Shown here: piece after piece, positions 36,801-47,444 of the stretch
Numbering within the stretch: position 1 is the first letter of the stretch
Layout of the letters: every line of letters starts with the position of its first letter
Assembly: GCA_965178125.1 (NCBI GenBank)
Contig: OZ237770.1
Location: 124,001 to 188,000 of the forward strand
Direction: 5' to 3'
DNA: 64,000 nt
Source: Bilabrum cf. latius
Taxonomy: Eukaryota; Bigyra: Bicosoecida; Bigyra; Bicosoecida
Program-made: the position numbers and the translations under genes
Notes under the pieces: generated by a model
Databases searched by the model: none
What the model was told of the DNA's origin: nothing
Seen by the model: the letters and a program-made list of their open reading frames with translations, nothing else

Positions 36801-37255
36801 CAGCTGCGGCGGAATCGGAGGCGGCGCGGCTGCGGTCGGAGCTCAGGCTGCTGAGGGCGCGGGGGGCTGCCAACAGCGGTGGGGGTGGGGGTGGGGGAGT
36901 TGGGGGCGGAATTGGGAATAGGAGCAGGAGAGGGACTGGGCAGGATGGACCCGGGGCCGTGCGCTGGCAGCCGGGGGCAGGCGGTGGTACTGCCAGGGTG
37001 CATCGCGCTGCGGTGCACGGAGGGAAGGCCGGGTCGTCATCTGCGGGGGCCGCCGACGACTCAGCCACCTCTGCAGGGACGGTGTCCGCCTCCCAGCTGT
37101 TCGGGAGGTGTGCGCCGGGGTACGGGAGCAGGTTGAATGAGGTGGCGGGGGAGGCAGCCGCGAGCGGGTCGCTTGTGGCGGCGGGTGCGTCCAGCACGAT
37201 GCAGATTGGGTTCGTGGCCGATGGTGCCAGTTCCTCCAGGCGAAAGGTGATGTGA
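33854..37255 (+). CDS. MTHFR: Methylenetetrahydrofolate reductase with extended C-terminus
   Basis: Reduces 5,10-methylene-THF to 5-methyl-THF in one-carbon metabolism. Exons are 33854-33884 (tentative), 34043-34122, 34349-34489 and 34619-37255; the product is about 962 residues to TGA. The catalytic barrel has CVSFEFFPAK, FVTLTW, MHLTCH, NILALRGDPPIG, GADFMVTQFFYD and ALHFYT-like CLHFYTMN. The eukaryotic regulatory domain is present: IFWSNRVTSYLART, EWDWDGFPNGRWG, LTINSQPAVNGCPSEDPT, GWGPTGGYCFQKGYLE and NAVTWGVFPGREI. A TAG at 34784 sits in the catalytic domain right after AEGGF. Insertions relative to animal MTHFR include a Ser/Lys-rich loop after the barrel and a ~230-residue tail with an Ala/Glu/Arg coiled coil and Gly-rich end. 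Confidence 0.93.
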
Positions 37256-37504
37256 ACGGGAGAGGCCATTCCACGCACTGTACTCGTTGGTGGGCTAGTA
37301 ATTGGAACTGTGTGAGTGGATTGATGCAGTGCACTCCTCGCTCTAAATGAGTATACCCGTTTCTAGCATCCGTGACGCTTTCGCCACACCACTGTTGGCA
37401 AGCAACGAGGCGCGGCATTTCTTTAAGTAGCATATATCCGGGATAATCAAAGGAGTCCTACCAGGCCGCAGTCGCTTCAGGGCGCTCAAGGTGCTAGAGT
37501 AGGT

Positions 37505-38270
37505 GTGATTCGCGAGGCCAAGGGCAGACGCCCTATCTGGAAGCCAGAGGGCCAAGTGGCCCAGCTACCAGGGCGGCGCGGTCCGCTCGTGCCACGAGGC
37601 GACCTGTTCTTTGAGCACGAGGGGACGGCGTTTCTCATCGATGTCATGGTGGTTGATTCCACTGCATCAATCTACCAGTGGGACCACTCGTCGCGGAGGA
37701 CTAATGGAGGCGACTGGCAGGAGGGGTCTGCTTTGCGGGCCGCGCACTCCACCAAGCTAGCCACCTATGGCCGGTCCGTCGACCAGAGAGCGTCCAGGGT
37801 CAGGAATCCGGATCGGAGATAAAGACAAGTGGTATGCAGGCACTGTGAAGACACACAGGAGCGGTGATGAGTGGCGTGCGGGTTATGCCATTTTTGGTGG
37901 ACGTGTTTGGGGGGGATCGGGGAGAAGTCTGACCGCTTCCTGTGGGTGCTCAACTGGTTGCGGAAGAAGAAGCAGGAGGACAAGGGGCTGCGGGTCCCGA
38001 CTCGCCTAGCTTATGCGCGCCTCTCGTGATCTTCCTGGCTAGCTCGCCTTTCCGTCGCCGCCTTGCACCAGCGCATGCGTGGGGTATCCGAGTGTGGACC
38101 ACTCAACGATCCTCGACTTTGTCTCGAAGTCGAGCACCCAGTTTGCAGTCAACGAACCACTCGAGCAATAATAAGGCGTTGCTTGAAGGCAGGCGCCGAA
38201 ACTTTCTGTCTGGGGTTTACAAGAAGTGGTCTATTAAGGATGGGGGCTTCTCTGTAGGTAGCATGACCTG
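37505..38270 (+). pseudogene. Degenerate retroelement-like fragment
   Basis: The translation at 37505-37822 (RRGPLVPRGDLFFEHEGTA, then FLIDVMVVDSTASIYQW, then ALRAAHSTKLATYG) resembles the region downstream of the reverse transcriptase in some algal and plant non-LTR-type elements, where a GD-x-F and a D-V-x-V-V-D motif recur. Continuations appear in other frames at 37767-38009 (DKWYAGTVKTHRSGDEW) and 37920-38028 (KSDRFLWVLNWLRKKKQED), as expected for a decayed copy. No reverse transcriptase domain, start or terminal repeat is visible. The assignment is by motif impression only. Confidence 0.35.
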
Positions 38271-38544
38271 AAGCACAACTTGCGGCCAGTCAAACATAGA
38301 TTATCAGCCTTTGAAACAAAACTACGCATTTGAGTTTAAGTCTACGCCTTGGAGTCTAGACTAGACCCTGATTTGCGTCCAGCTTGCGTCAGAAAAGCAG
38401 ATCTGGTTGCGTGTACTTCGCTGGCCGATTGTAACGTTACGACGAGAGTTATTGAGATTTGAGGCCTTGTTGGCGAGCGCGATTGCCGTCATCGCCTGCC
38501 AAGCGAACGCAGCTCCATCGCAAAGTGCAATAAACGCAGCATAA

Positions 38545-39693
38545 ATGCGATCCACTCTTACGTGTTTAAGCATGTGTGCCCTTCTGCTCGCTGGGGCAGC
38601 CCGTGGGAGGCGCACGAAGCACGAGCAGAAAGTCCTCACCGGCTCTACGCAGAAATCGAGCTTGCGAGCCTCCGTCAAAGCCCAGACTGCCACCGGCACC
38701 GCTCATCTCCAAGATTATCATGTTGGGTCGTGCGATTAGTTGAAGGTGTATGGGCGGCCCATGGCGACAGGCGACGAGCTCCGGCCTGGGCAAAAGCTTA
38801 CGGGGTGGGGTACGTCGTCTCTCGAGGCTGGCGGCTTCAAGCTGACGATGCAAGCCGACTGCAACCTGGTGCTGTACGGGCAGGACAATGAGGCCCTGTG
38901 GAACTCGCAGACCTCCAAAGCGGTCTCGCGTAATACAGGTTGCAGTCTCCTGATCACGGGAGACGAGTGCAGCACTCAGGGCGACCTCGCTATCGTCAGG
39001 GGTGGCGACGGGAGATTCCTGTGGAGGATCCCATCGTCTCAGCTGGAAGGCGGGGTGCAGTCCTTCAAGCTGCTCTCCGAAGGCAAGGCGCATCTGCTGT
39101 CGAAGGACGGCACCCCCGTCTGGGAGACTGCCAAGGGGGAGGGGAAGCGGTTGGACAGGGACGGGCGCACGCTCACCGAGGGCTTTACCTTCGACTCGGC
39201 CTTCCCCAACGGTACTGACTGCAACGCCTATCAGCTGAATCGCCGCCCCACGATGCTCCCCGGTCCACTGACGCTGACGAACAAACTCCCCTACGGAACG
39301 ACGATTGAGTCGGGCGGCGGCGAACTCCGAATCGAATGCTATGAGAAGAGCGATTAGGTTTGTCGGGTAAGGTACAACAGCGGAAAACAAATCTGGTATT
39401 CGTCTGGCGACGGCAAGAAAGGCAGAGACAAGACAGACGTCGCACTCGTCATCACGGGCCCCGAGTGCAGGCGGGTGGGCGACTTCGCCCTGGTGGGCTT
39501 GAAGACGGGGAAATACCTGTGGCACGTTTCCTCGGGAGACCTGGACCCCCCTGCCGATTCGTTGCGGGTGATGGATGAGCAGATGTTTCTGTTTCAGGAG
39601 GGTGGCAAGCAGATCTGGAGGAGCGACGCGCCCGAGGGCTGGATCGCGTCCGACCCCAACGCCAACGATGGAGTCAAGCTCGGGGGTTGGTAA
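38545..39693 (+). CDS. Secreted bulb-type (D-mannose-binding) lectin with two or more B-lectin repeats
   Basis: One 382-residue frame runs from ATG 38545 to TAA 39691. The signal peptide is MRSTLTCLSMCALLLAGAARG. The first B-lectin domain has the canonical mannose-site pattern QxDxNxVxY (MQADCNLVLYG) followed by LWNSQT; a second, less conserved unit has IECYEKSD then RVRYNSGKQIWYSSG. Two TAG codons are in frame: 38737, which separates the signal/propeptide part from the lectin domain, and 39354, inside the second lectin repeat. Because each side of both TAGs is part of the same domain architecture, this gene is direct evidence for readthrough as sense. Mannose binding is inferred from the motif. 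Confidence 0.88.
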
Positions 39694-39907
39694 TGGTAGC
39701 GTAGGCAAAGACGGCAGCAAGGCGAATACTATAACAGTGGGTCCCATGAAATGAATCATGTGCCCTCGTCGTGGGGGTGCATGTTTCCTTTCCTGCAGCA
39801 AGAAGGTGCTGGTATCGCACAGACGCTTATCATCTCATGTGACGTCAACAACGAATCAGACTCTGCCTCAGAATTACCAGTTCAAGGTGCGGTACGGGGA
39901 TCACCAA

Positions 39908-42280
39908 TCAGCCCAGCAGCCCCCTCTTCTATGACTCGGACAGCCTTTGGACACGATACGGCCAGCCGCCTTCGTCCCTATGAGGTCTTCCATCCTGGCC
40001 TTCCGTCGGGATGGCTTCGCCGGAGCCCGTCACAATAGTCATAATTCCCCCACCAAAACTGCTGCCGGTTCGGCAGTGTCTGCTAGAGGAATGGCTGGTT
40101 GCTGCCCGGCGACCGACCTGATTACCAGAGGCTCGAGCTCCGCTCGCAATCGACCTACCAGGGCCAGTACCTGCAGAGGCGGCTAAAGTCGAAGCTGCGC
40201 CATCCTATGACAATCTCACGCTGGATGCAGCTTTCTCTCGTTCACCCGATCCATTGCTAGCCCGATGTTCACTGACCGCAGGGTCATCATCACCTGCCGC
40301 GCCGCCACCTGCCAAGGTACCAGACGCACCCGCGTAGGCAGCCGTCCATCGCTACGACGCTTCTCCGCCTGTATCACTACTCGTCACACCCTTAGAGAGG
40401 ATCGCGGCATCGATCAGGAGGGGATCGGAAGGCGCCGAGGTGCCCCCGGGGCACACTGCCTGCAGGGTTACAGCGTACGACATCCCCGGTTCGATACCCG
40501 GTATACGGGCCCAAGAAGATTCTCCGGGCCATCGCAGGGACCGTGACGGACCGACTCGGAATCGTTTTGCGATGGTGCGGGGCAGTCGGATGGTGGCGCT
40601 TGTTGCATCATCTCTCTAGGGCGATCCTGGCTGCGTGCCGACAGCCCTTGTAGCACCCCTGGCGCCGGTTGCAACCACTTGTTCCCTCGGTCTCATGTAG
40701 GCATATTTGAGGCGAGGCTCCACTGGCAGTACCATGGCCCACCGGAGGATCCAGCCGTCAGGGGGCAATCCACCGGTGGATCGGTACCTTGGCCCCCGAG
40801 GGGCGCGCCACACGACGCTGGCGAATCGCTGTGCAGATGCAGGGGCAGGTGCAGGTGCAGGGGTTGGAGATGAGGTTCCGCTATGGGCCTGCTACGCGCG
40901 GCGCCCCTGCACGCTGCCAGGGGTGTGAGCGCCAGCATCGCCACCGCCAGCATCGCCACCGCCAGCATCGCCACCGCCAGTACTGCCACTGCCAGTACTG
41001 CCATTGCCAGTACTGCCACTGCCAGCGTTGGATCGCCCACCACCCGGTTCTCGATCATGCTCATGCTCACGCCTATGCTCCTGCTCCTGCTCCTGCTCAC
41101 GCCCATGCTCCTGCTCCTGCTCACGCCCATGCTCATGCTCCTGCTCCTGCTCACGCCCATGCTCATGCTCCTGCTCATGCTCATGATCATGCTCATGCTC
41201 ATGCTCATGCTCATGCTCAAGCTCCTGCTCCTGCTCGTGCTCAGTGTCATATTCAAACCCCAGAAACCCCTGGAGGCTCGGCGGATCTGGTTTGTCAGGC
41301 ACCAAAGCGCACGCAACAATCGACGAGGTGCGGCTCCAGGGGCCCCAGCCGGCTCCATTCCGGAGGCGCGCTTGTGCCACCACAGCAGTGCCAGCCCACA
41401 GCCCGCCGTCCAGGGGGGCAGTGGACGGGTGGCCATCAGCTCCGCTGCCCCGACCTGTGGAGCCTCGAGAGTGGCGTGGCGGGCGCCGCGCGATTCCGAA
41501 ACGGAACACCGTGACCGCTGCTTCGGGGGCTGCTTCCAGACCAGTGGAGTGGGTTGCTTCCACCGGTGCTGTGGCGGCGCCGAGCATGTCATCATCGGCA
41601 ACATCCACACTGCCAGCTTGTTCCGTGCTGTGCCTTATTTTTCCAGATATCTTTCCCTGTTCTTCAGAGAATGCTCCTGCCCGGAGCAGCCGTACCCCGA
41701 TTTCCTGCAGGGGCAGACTGCCCTACTTGGCCTGCTGCCCCTCAACCACTCCACTGGGGCGTGTGCCTGCTCCCTTACAGGGCTCAACCTGTGGTAATAT
41801 ATCAATGGATACGATCAGTGATGCGGTGCCTGGTGCGGCGTGGACTTGCATCCGCAGCCCATCGGCCGATGGTGGCACGAGCCGTCCGGCACACTTGCCA
41901 CGAGTATTGAGCAGGCGCACGATTCTAGTTGAAGCTGCGCAGTCTAGTGGTGTCAACTGATGCTCTGGCGTGCATGCATCAGCTCTCGCGCCTGCATCTA
42001 AGAGCGCAATAAGGGCTAGTTCATGTCCTTGCTGTGCTGCAAGCAGAAGCGGTGTGCATCCTGCATCATTCTAAGCCTCAACGCGCGCACCATGTTTTAA
42101 CAGCATATTGACCATGTCTGTGTGCCCAGCATATGCAGCGATGTGCAACGGCTGCTGCCCGCCACCAGATGGTGATCGATCCGTTGCGTTTGCGAGTGCT
42201 TGATTCTAGTCCAACAAGCGCCGGACTTCATCGATACTGCCACGCCAAACAGGCAAAAATATATCTGTGTCGATATCCAT
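39908..42280 (-). CDS. Ankyrin / fibronectin-III protein with charged repeats
   Basis: A single 790-residue frame runs from ATG 42280 to TGA 39908 with eight TAG codons. The N-terminus (MDIDTDIFLPVWRGSIDEV) leads into ankyrin repeats: QPLHIAAYAGHTDMVNMLL, HGARVEA, TAG, NDAGCTPLLLAAQQGHELAL. An FN3-type module follows (AQARLRNGAGWGPWS), then a long Glu/His/Gln-rich repeat (EHEHEHEHEHDHEHEQ and variants), Gly/Ser/Thr repeats and a second FN3-type module (IPGIEPGMSYAVTLQAVCPG). The TAG at 42071 falls at the ankyrin position between VEA and ND, where Gln, Lys or Arg is usual and Leu is rare. Ankyrin plus FN3 points to a scaffold or adhesion-type intracellular protein; no family name can be given. 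Confidence 0.82.
40932..41253. repeat. Compound tandem repeats (GCCAGC-ATCGCCACC type and CTCATG/CTCCTG type)
   Basis: The first part repeats a 15-bp unit (gccagcatcgccacc and variants) and encodes Gly/Ser/Thr/Asp-Ala repeats on the minus strand. The second part (from ~41052) is a CTCATG/CTCCTG/CTCACG hexanucleotide tract encoding His-Glu, Gln-Glu and Arg-Glu dipeptides in the ankyrin/FN3 protein. Confidence 0.9.
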
Positions 42281-42433
42281 ACCCACCTGCGATTAAACTC
42301 TCTGTGGCGTGTAGATGGCAACGATAGAGGGTCTGATGAAGTTCTCGAACGTTCGCTATCCACCCAATTTATCCTGGAGGGAAGTCCAGGCCACGGGCAA
42401 AACAATAACCGATGTGCATGCATATCATACGCG

Positions 42434-45384
42434 TCACTCATGCATTCCTGGTAGCAGGTGCCACGAGTGGACTCGCCGGACGGAATCACTGGCGACCTTC
42501 CAGTCGCTGTCACTACCAGGGGCTCCGCCATCCCCTGCTCCCAAGGCGAAGGAGAGCAGCACTCCGTGCACGCGGCGCACTTTGCAAGCCACGTGCACCT
42601 GTTCCAACCCTTGCAATTGCCACAGCTCTTGCATAAGCTACTCTGCTGCATTCGGCGTTTTGCCCTGGTTCTCATCGGGCTAGAGCAGTTGCCCCGAGAA
42701 AGCGAGCACGGGGGCGAGTGCGTCCAGCCCCGGCATGCCTCTCGAGTCATCATCCTTGCACGCACACTCTGCGTACGATTCGCAGCTGCACAATGTATAG
42801 CTACCACCGTCACATTCTCGACTATCATCTGCTACGTCACCTGCCTCGGCTGCGGCTCGCTGCCTCTAGGCGCCACGCGGCATGTCCTGCAACACCATGC
42901 GAATTGCACCAGCGATCGTGATATGCATGCCGCGTTCCGTGTTGACAGGGTCAGGATCGATGGTACCGGACGCTGTGATACCTGCAGCAGGCGAGTCGGT
43001 AGTAGCGGCAGCACCGCCATTCTAGACACCGGCATCGTCCCTTGCATAGATCTAGTCTAGCTACAGTCCACTTGTCATTTGCTCCATTTCTCTGAGATGG
43101 CCATCATACGGATCAAATGTGTGCTCTGACCCGCCGAGACCCTCTATCACCCACCCATCGCCTGCATCTACATTTCCTTCTGCCAGACAATTTGCGCCCT
43201 CAGGCTCGCTGGCTTCAATCTCCACATCTCGCAGGGGGTCTGAATGACTTTTATGAGAGATGATGTCCTGGCTCTCAATGGAATCATACAGCCCTCCTCC
43301 AAGAGCAGCGTCTGCGATGCATTCCCATCCCTCTTCATGGGCAGATGTTGACCTATTACTACTAGTACTAGAAGGGGGGCGGTTGAAGCCGCGATCCTTC
43401 TTAGTATTTCTGTTTGATGCTGCGTCGTTGTTACTTTGGCTGCCAGTCCAAGTGACATTTTCAGCCCTGCCATGGGCTGGTGCGTCACCAAAGGATGGTA
43501 GCACGACTTGCCGCACATGCATGACCCCCTTGACCGCATTGGGGGGTCTAGTGGACTATGGCTATGAGCAGGTACCTGCTTTGGCAAAAGCACCAGCAGT
43601 GCCGTATGCGCGGGCTGGTGCCCCACTGCAATCCATGTCATAGAGGAATCTCTGCGCAGCACCCAAAAGACTTCTCTGCAGTCGAGATGGTGGCGCCGCG
43701 CATTCGAACGGAACCTATGCCCGTGGCCCGCTCGAGAGTAGAGCGATCAGGTTCTGCCCATCACTCTGTTCACCGTCACTGGCAACTGTCGGCAGCACCA
43801 CTTCGATCACAGCGCCAAGTAGAACGTCTGCCTCCGCGATGTCTCCTTTGGCTGCACACCTTAGCACGTCCTGCAGCGTAATGGTAGCATTGGCATCGTG
43901 CTGTGTGTCTTCTACTGCCAGTGCTGATGTTGCTGGTGTTGCTGATGTTGCTGATGTTGTTGATGATGCTGATGGTAACGTGGCTCTGGTCGAGTCCAGT
44001 GGCTAGTTGCCTGCCAACTTGAGCTAGGGCGGGCGATGTCTGTGCACCCAGCCGGTTGCAACCTCAGGCAAACCGAGTCGTTGAGGCTTATGTGTTCCCT
44101 GGTGCATGTGCTCCCGCGGCTGCCTCCACCATCCCGGGCCCAGCAGCAGCGGAGTCGGCCACCGGACTGGCACGCTGCAGGCGAATGCCTGGGATACCTC
44201 TCTCGCCTTTTCTGCCATCCTTTGGATGGGTGCTTCGGCCAGGACATGGTCGCTGCTATCCCTGGGTCGCATGACCCTTGAGCGACTGGCGACCGTGAGT
44301 GTGCCGCCACCATTGCCTGGCTTCTTGCAGGACAATTCAAACGATCTGCTGTTGCGTCTCCTGCTAGTGCTAGTGCTAAGGTTGTTCGCAAGTGCTGCAA
44401 GCTCGAGTGCCTCAAGGGCCGCATTAAATTCGCGACGAGTAGGGTTGCTTGAGAACCGCATGCCTCGATCGTTTGCAGCTTTCCCTGCACCGGAAGCACT
44501 TGCTCCCATGGACGGGCGAGCACGAGCGCTCGCTTCAATCGTGGCAAGTTGCCAGGACTCTTCTGGATCCTCGATCGAAACCACAAGCGGCATATCGCCA
44601 CGGTCTTTCATTACCTTGAAAGATTCTGTCGAAGATGGACATTCGGGTGATAGATGTATGTCTTCGGGCCTGGCGCGATCGCTGAACACCCAAACGGACT
44701 GCACACCAGATTCAGCGTGGAGCAGGGACCGAGCGCGCGTGACTCCAGCGGACTGTGGTGATGCCTGCGCCTCAATCGCTAGTAACGGCGCGGTAGATAA
44801 CATCGTACCAAGGTTACTGGATGCATCCGATGGAATCTGGCGCAGCGATTGCCCCGGCGCTTGCCTGTGCTCGCGTCCCTGTTGCATTCCCCCGTTTGCA
44901 GCCGAAGAGTTTTTGGTGGCCCGTACCCAAGCGTGGAGCCTCGCAGCAGCAACTGCAGCTGTTGGATCATCGTATAGTAGTGTAGCAATCATAGCTTCGC
45001 GAATCTTGTGGCGTCGTGCCGACGGCCGGGCAGTCTTTCGCTTTCCAAGCACGTCCGCTCGCCATTTACCCTTGCCGACCTCACATGCGACCTCTGTTAT
45101 ATTGTCGCTGCAGAGTAGGCTATCCAGTGAAACGGCTTTCAATATTCTGTGCACCAGTGTTTCTCCGTGCGCAGTTTGCCTCGATACTCTCGAGTTCGAA
45201 GCTTGCAGCCAAACGTCAGCTAGAACTCCATTATTACCCACTGAGCTTCTACGGATTGAGCCTGTACACAGAGAAGATGCGTCAAGATCGAGTGTACGGG
45301 CAATCATCGCTACTTGAATCGCGTTAAGGCTCGCCGACACCGCATTGCGCAAATAATTTCTCACGAACCAAACTGCGCATTCAA
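42434..45384 (-). CDS. Large protein of unknown function with ankyrin-like segment, about 11 in-frame TAG codons
   Basis: The main exon begins at 45384 after an acceptor (cggttcag) and stays open for 983 codons to TGA 42434; at least one 5' exon is missing. In-frame TAG codons number about eleven, with no TAA or TGA. The N-terminal ~330 residues (ECAVWFVRNYLRNAVSASL and onward) are mixed alpha/beta but not recognised. A TSATSATPATS repeat precedes an ankyrin-like helix pair (DVLRCAAKGDIAEADVLLG). Then come RSLLGAAQRFLYDMDCSG, a Ser/Asn-rich acidic region, a Cys-containing segment (CDGGSYTLCSCESYAECAC) and a final ordered block (LMQELWQLQGLEQVHVACKV). The gene ends 154 bp upstream of the ankyrin/FN3 start on the same strand. 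Confidence 0.7.
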
Positions 45385-45577
45385 CTGAACCGTGAGTCTA
45401 GGATAGACTTAATAATGATTACTATATTGTGCTATCATGCCGCAACGCTTGCGGCTGTCAGTCGAGGTTATGAGCCCGTCAAAGCGACCAACCCGGAAGA
45501 AGTCAGGCAGACAGCGCTCCGTGTATGGATTCGTTTATTTCATGCGTTGGATAAGAAGTATGCTTCACCTATCCATA

Positions 45578-47185
45578 TCACCCGCGGTACATGAGGTTCA
45601 TGCGGTTGAGCGCCACCGTCCTGACGAACCTGCTCCTCGCCATGGTCCTGTGCGGCAGGAAGGGCCTCTTCTCTTCCTCCTGCGGCTGCTGCTGACTGCC
45701 CGCGTCTGCCCCGCGGCGGACCCGCGCAGACCGGAGCAATCGCTCGGGCTCCGGATCCGGCAGGTGGGGATAGAAGGCGCCCACTGGCGCCCCTTTGCTC
45801 TTGCCGCCCACCTGCCCGCACCACGCCGGCCTGCCACCGTCCTTCCCCTCTTGCTCCCCGCTAGCGGCAGCAGCCCCCGCGCCGCCTCTCCTCCTGGGTG
45901 AAACCCTGGGTGAGTTTCTCGCATCGGCCGCTGCTTTCCTCGCGGCCTCCTCCCCTAGCACGGAGCTGAGCGTCATGCCGGGATAGTGCTCCTGGCCCGT
46001 GGGCCGCTTGTACCCCGTCTTGAAGGGGGCGCGACCTCCGCTCTCTTCCTTCCCGGCGCGGCGCCGCCGTGCGGAACCGGGTCGGGGCCCCGTCCCCTGC
46101 ATGCGCCCCCGTGCCGTTTGCGACCCGCTCTGGGGAGCACCTGCTCCGCCACGAAGCTCCCTGATCGCAGACTCCGTCAGCGCAGGGTACCTCCCGTACT
46201 CTAAGGGTTTCTTAGAGACGAGTGTGACGAATGGAGGCGGTTTATCTTCGGCGTTTCCGCCCTTCACCGCGTCTCGCATCCGCCTCGCTCTGGCTCTCCT
46301 GGCATTGGCCTCCTCCTGCAGACGCTCCTTTGCAGCGAGGAACAGGGGCCCGCCCACGGTGCCGTCCAGACGGGGCTCCTGCAGCGTCGGTACAGGTCTC
46401 ATTTCCTTGTAGGCTGCGGCGGATGAGGGCCGGAAAGTGCCTCTCGATCGGAGCGCCTCAGACAGCCGAACCTTCTCTTTCTGCTCCTTGTGAAGCTTCC
46501 TGGCGACCTCGTACCTGTCCAAAAACGGGTCATCAAGGTGCTTTGTAACTCCGATCGGGTCTTGTTCCATGGCCCGTACCTTGGTTGAGGTTTTCATCTG
46601 CGAGCCGTAGTGCCTGCTCCCTTTCTGCAATCGCTCCACGCCGTGCTCATCGAACGGGTCGCCAACTCCTACGGACGGCGGCTCGCTGTCCACTGGTGCA
46701 ACAGCGGCAGCTTGCATGGATTCTAGCAAAAGCTTGCGCCTCTGCTCCTCGGCCCACTGAGTTTTGTCCTTTGGTCGGACGAGCTGGTCGAAGCGATCGG
46801 CAGATCCGAACGCGACGCCTTTCGTGCTGAGCTTCTCGCCTTTCTTTCGCTCGGGGGCTGCTCGTTTTGCAGACCAAGTCTCGCGGCTGCCGTCATCTGT
46901 AGAAACTGTGCAGTCCCAGGAGTCCCGGTCTGCACCCAACGTCATCTTGAACTTTTGCTTTCGCTCGTTCTGCATCGGATACGTCGGCGGGCAGAAGAAC
47001 GTGCCTCGAATGATATCACGATGACGAGAGAAATTACCGGTCATCAATGCAAACTCCGGCTTGCCTTCCTTGGTCTTCCCGACTTGGAATTTCGCTTGAG
47101 CCTGGGAGTTTGGCAGCTGAGTGATCGTGATTGCGTTGTCCGACGGACCTCCCCTCCACTTTCCCATCAACGTCTTGAATGACAT
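45578..47185 (-). CDS. Possible cilium/flagellum-associated protein
   Basis: An intronless 535-residue frame runs from ATG 47185 to TGA 45578 with no TAG. The N-terminal ~120 residues form a compact beta-rich unit (SDNAITITQLPNSQAQAKF, FALMTGNFSRHRDIIRGTF, TYPMQNERKQKFKMTLG). The rest is Lys/Arg/Glu-rich with motifs such as GVAFGSADRFDQLV, GVTKHLDDPFLDRYEVARKL and KTGYKRPTGQEHYPGM, a style common among axonemal microtubule-associated proteins. Family membership could not be established; the flagellar link rests on this style and on a certain flagellar gene at 52332-54230. Function remains unknown. Confidence 0.6.
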   Translation of the reverse strand: MSFKTLMGKWRGGPSDNAITITQLPNSQAQAKFQVGKTKEGKPEFALMTGNFSRHRDIIRGTFFCPPTYPMQNERKQKFKMTLGADRDSWDCTVSTDDGSRETWSAKRAAPERKKGEKLSTKGVAFGSADRFDQLVRPKDKTQWAEEQRRKLLLESMQAAAVAPVDSEPPSVGVGDPFDEHGVERLQKGSRHYGSQMKTSTKVRAMEQDPIGVTKHLDDPFLDRYEVARKLHKEQKEKVRLSEALRSRGTFRPSSAAAYKEMRPVPTLQEPRLDGTVGGPLFLAAKERLQEEANARRARARRMRDAVKGGNAEDKPPPFVTLVSKKPLEYGRYPALTESAIRELRGGAGAPQSGSQTARGRMQGTGPRPGSARRRRAGKEESGGRAPFKTGYKRPTGQEHYPGMTLSSVLGEEAARKAAADARNSPRVSPRRRGGAGAAAASGEQEGKDGGRPAWCGQVGGKSKGAPVGAFYPHLPDPEPERLLRSARVRRGADAGSQQQPQEEEKRPFLPHRTMARSRFVRTVALNRMNLMYRG

Positions 47186-47444
47186 GGTGGCCCAAGACGT
47201 GAACTATGCAGTATTCTTTGGAGTATGGGCTGCTCTGCGCAAAAACTACCGGATTCCGACTGTCCGTTCACCACCGCGCAATTCAGGTTCCGCTGCGAGA
47301 TGGTCGCAAAAACACCAACGAAAATTCAACAGCAAATAGAATCATATTAATCCAATCCTGGTCAGCGGGCCACACTAAGCATGATTCTCGACGATCGCCA
47401 CCCCTGCTTACGTCAACCCGGATCTGATCGCGATGCCATGCAAA
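47186..47444. other. Spacer
   Basis: About 260 bp between two minus-strand genes; no feature recognised. Confidence 0.5.

Noticed and set aside
40470-40500. Second tRNA-like GGTTCGATACCCGG
   Set aside because: It falls in the FN3 sequence IPGIEPGMSYAV of the minus-strand ankyrin/FN3 gene and shows no cloverleaf.
45437-46412. Plus-strand open frames opposite the gene at 45578-47185
   Set aside because: GC-rich antisense shadows with Pro/Ala/Arg bias and no recognisable sequence.
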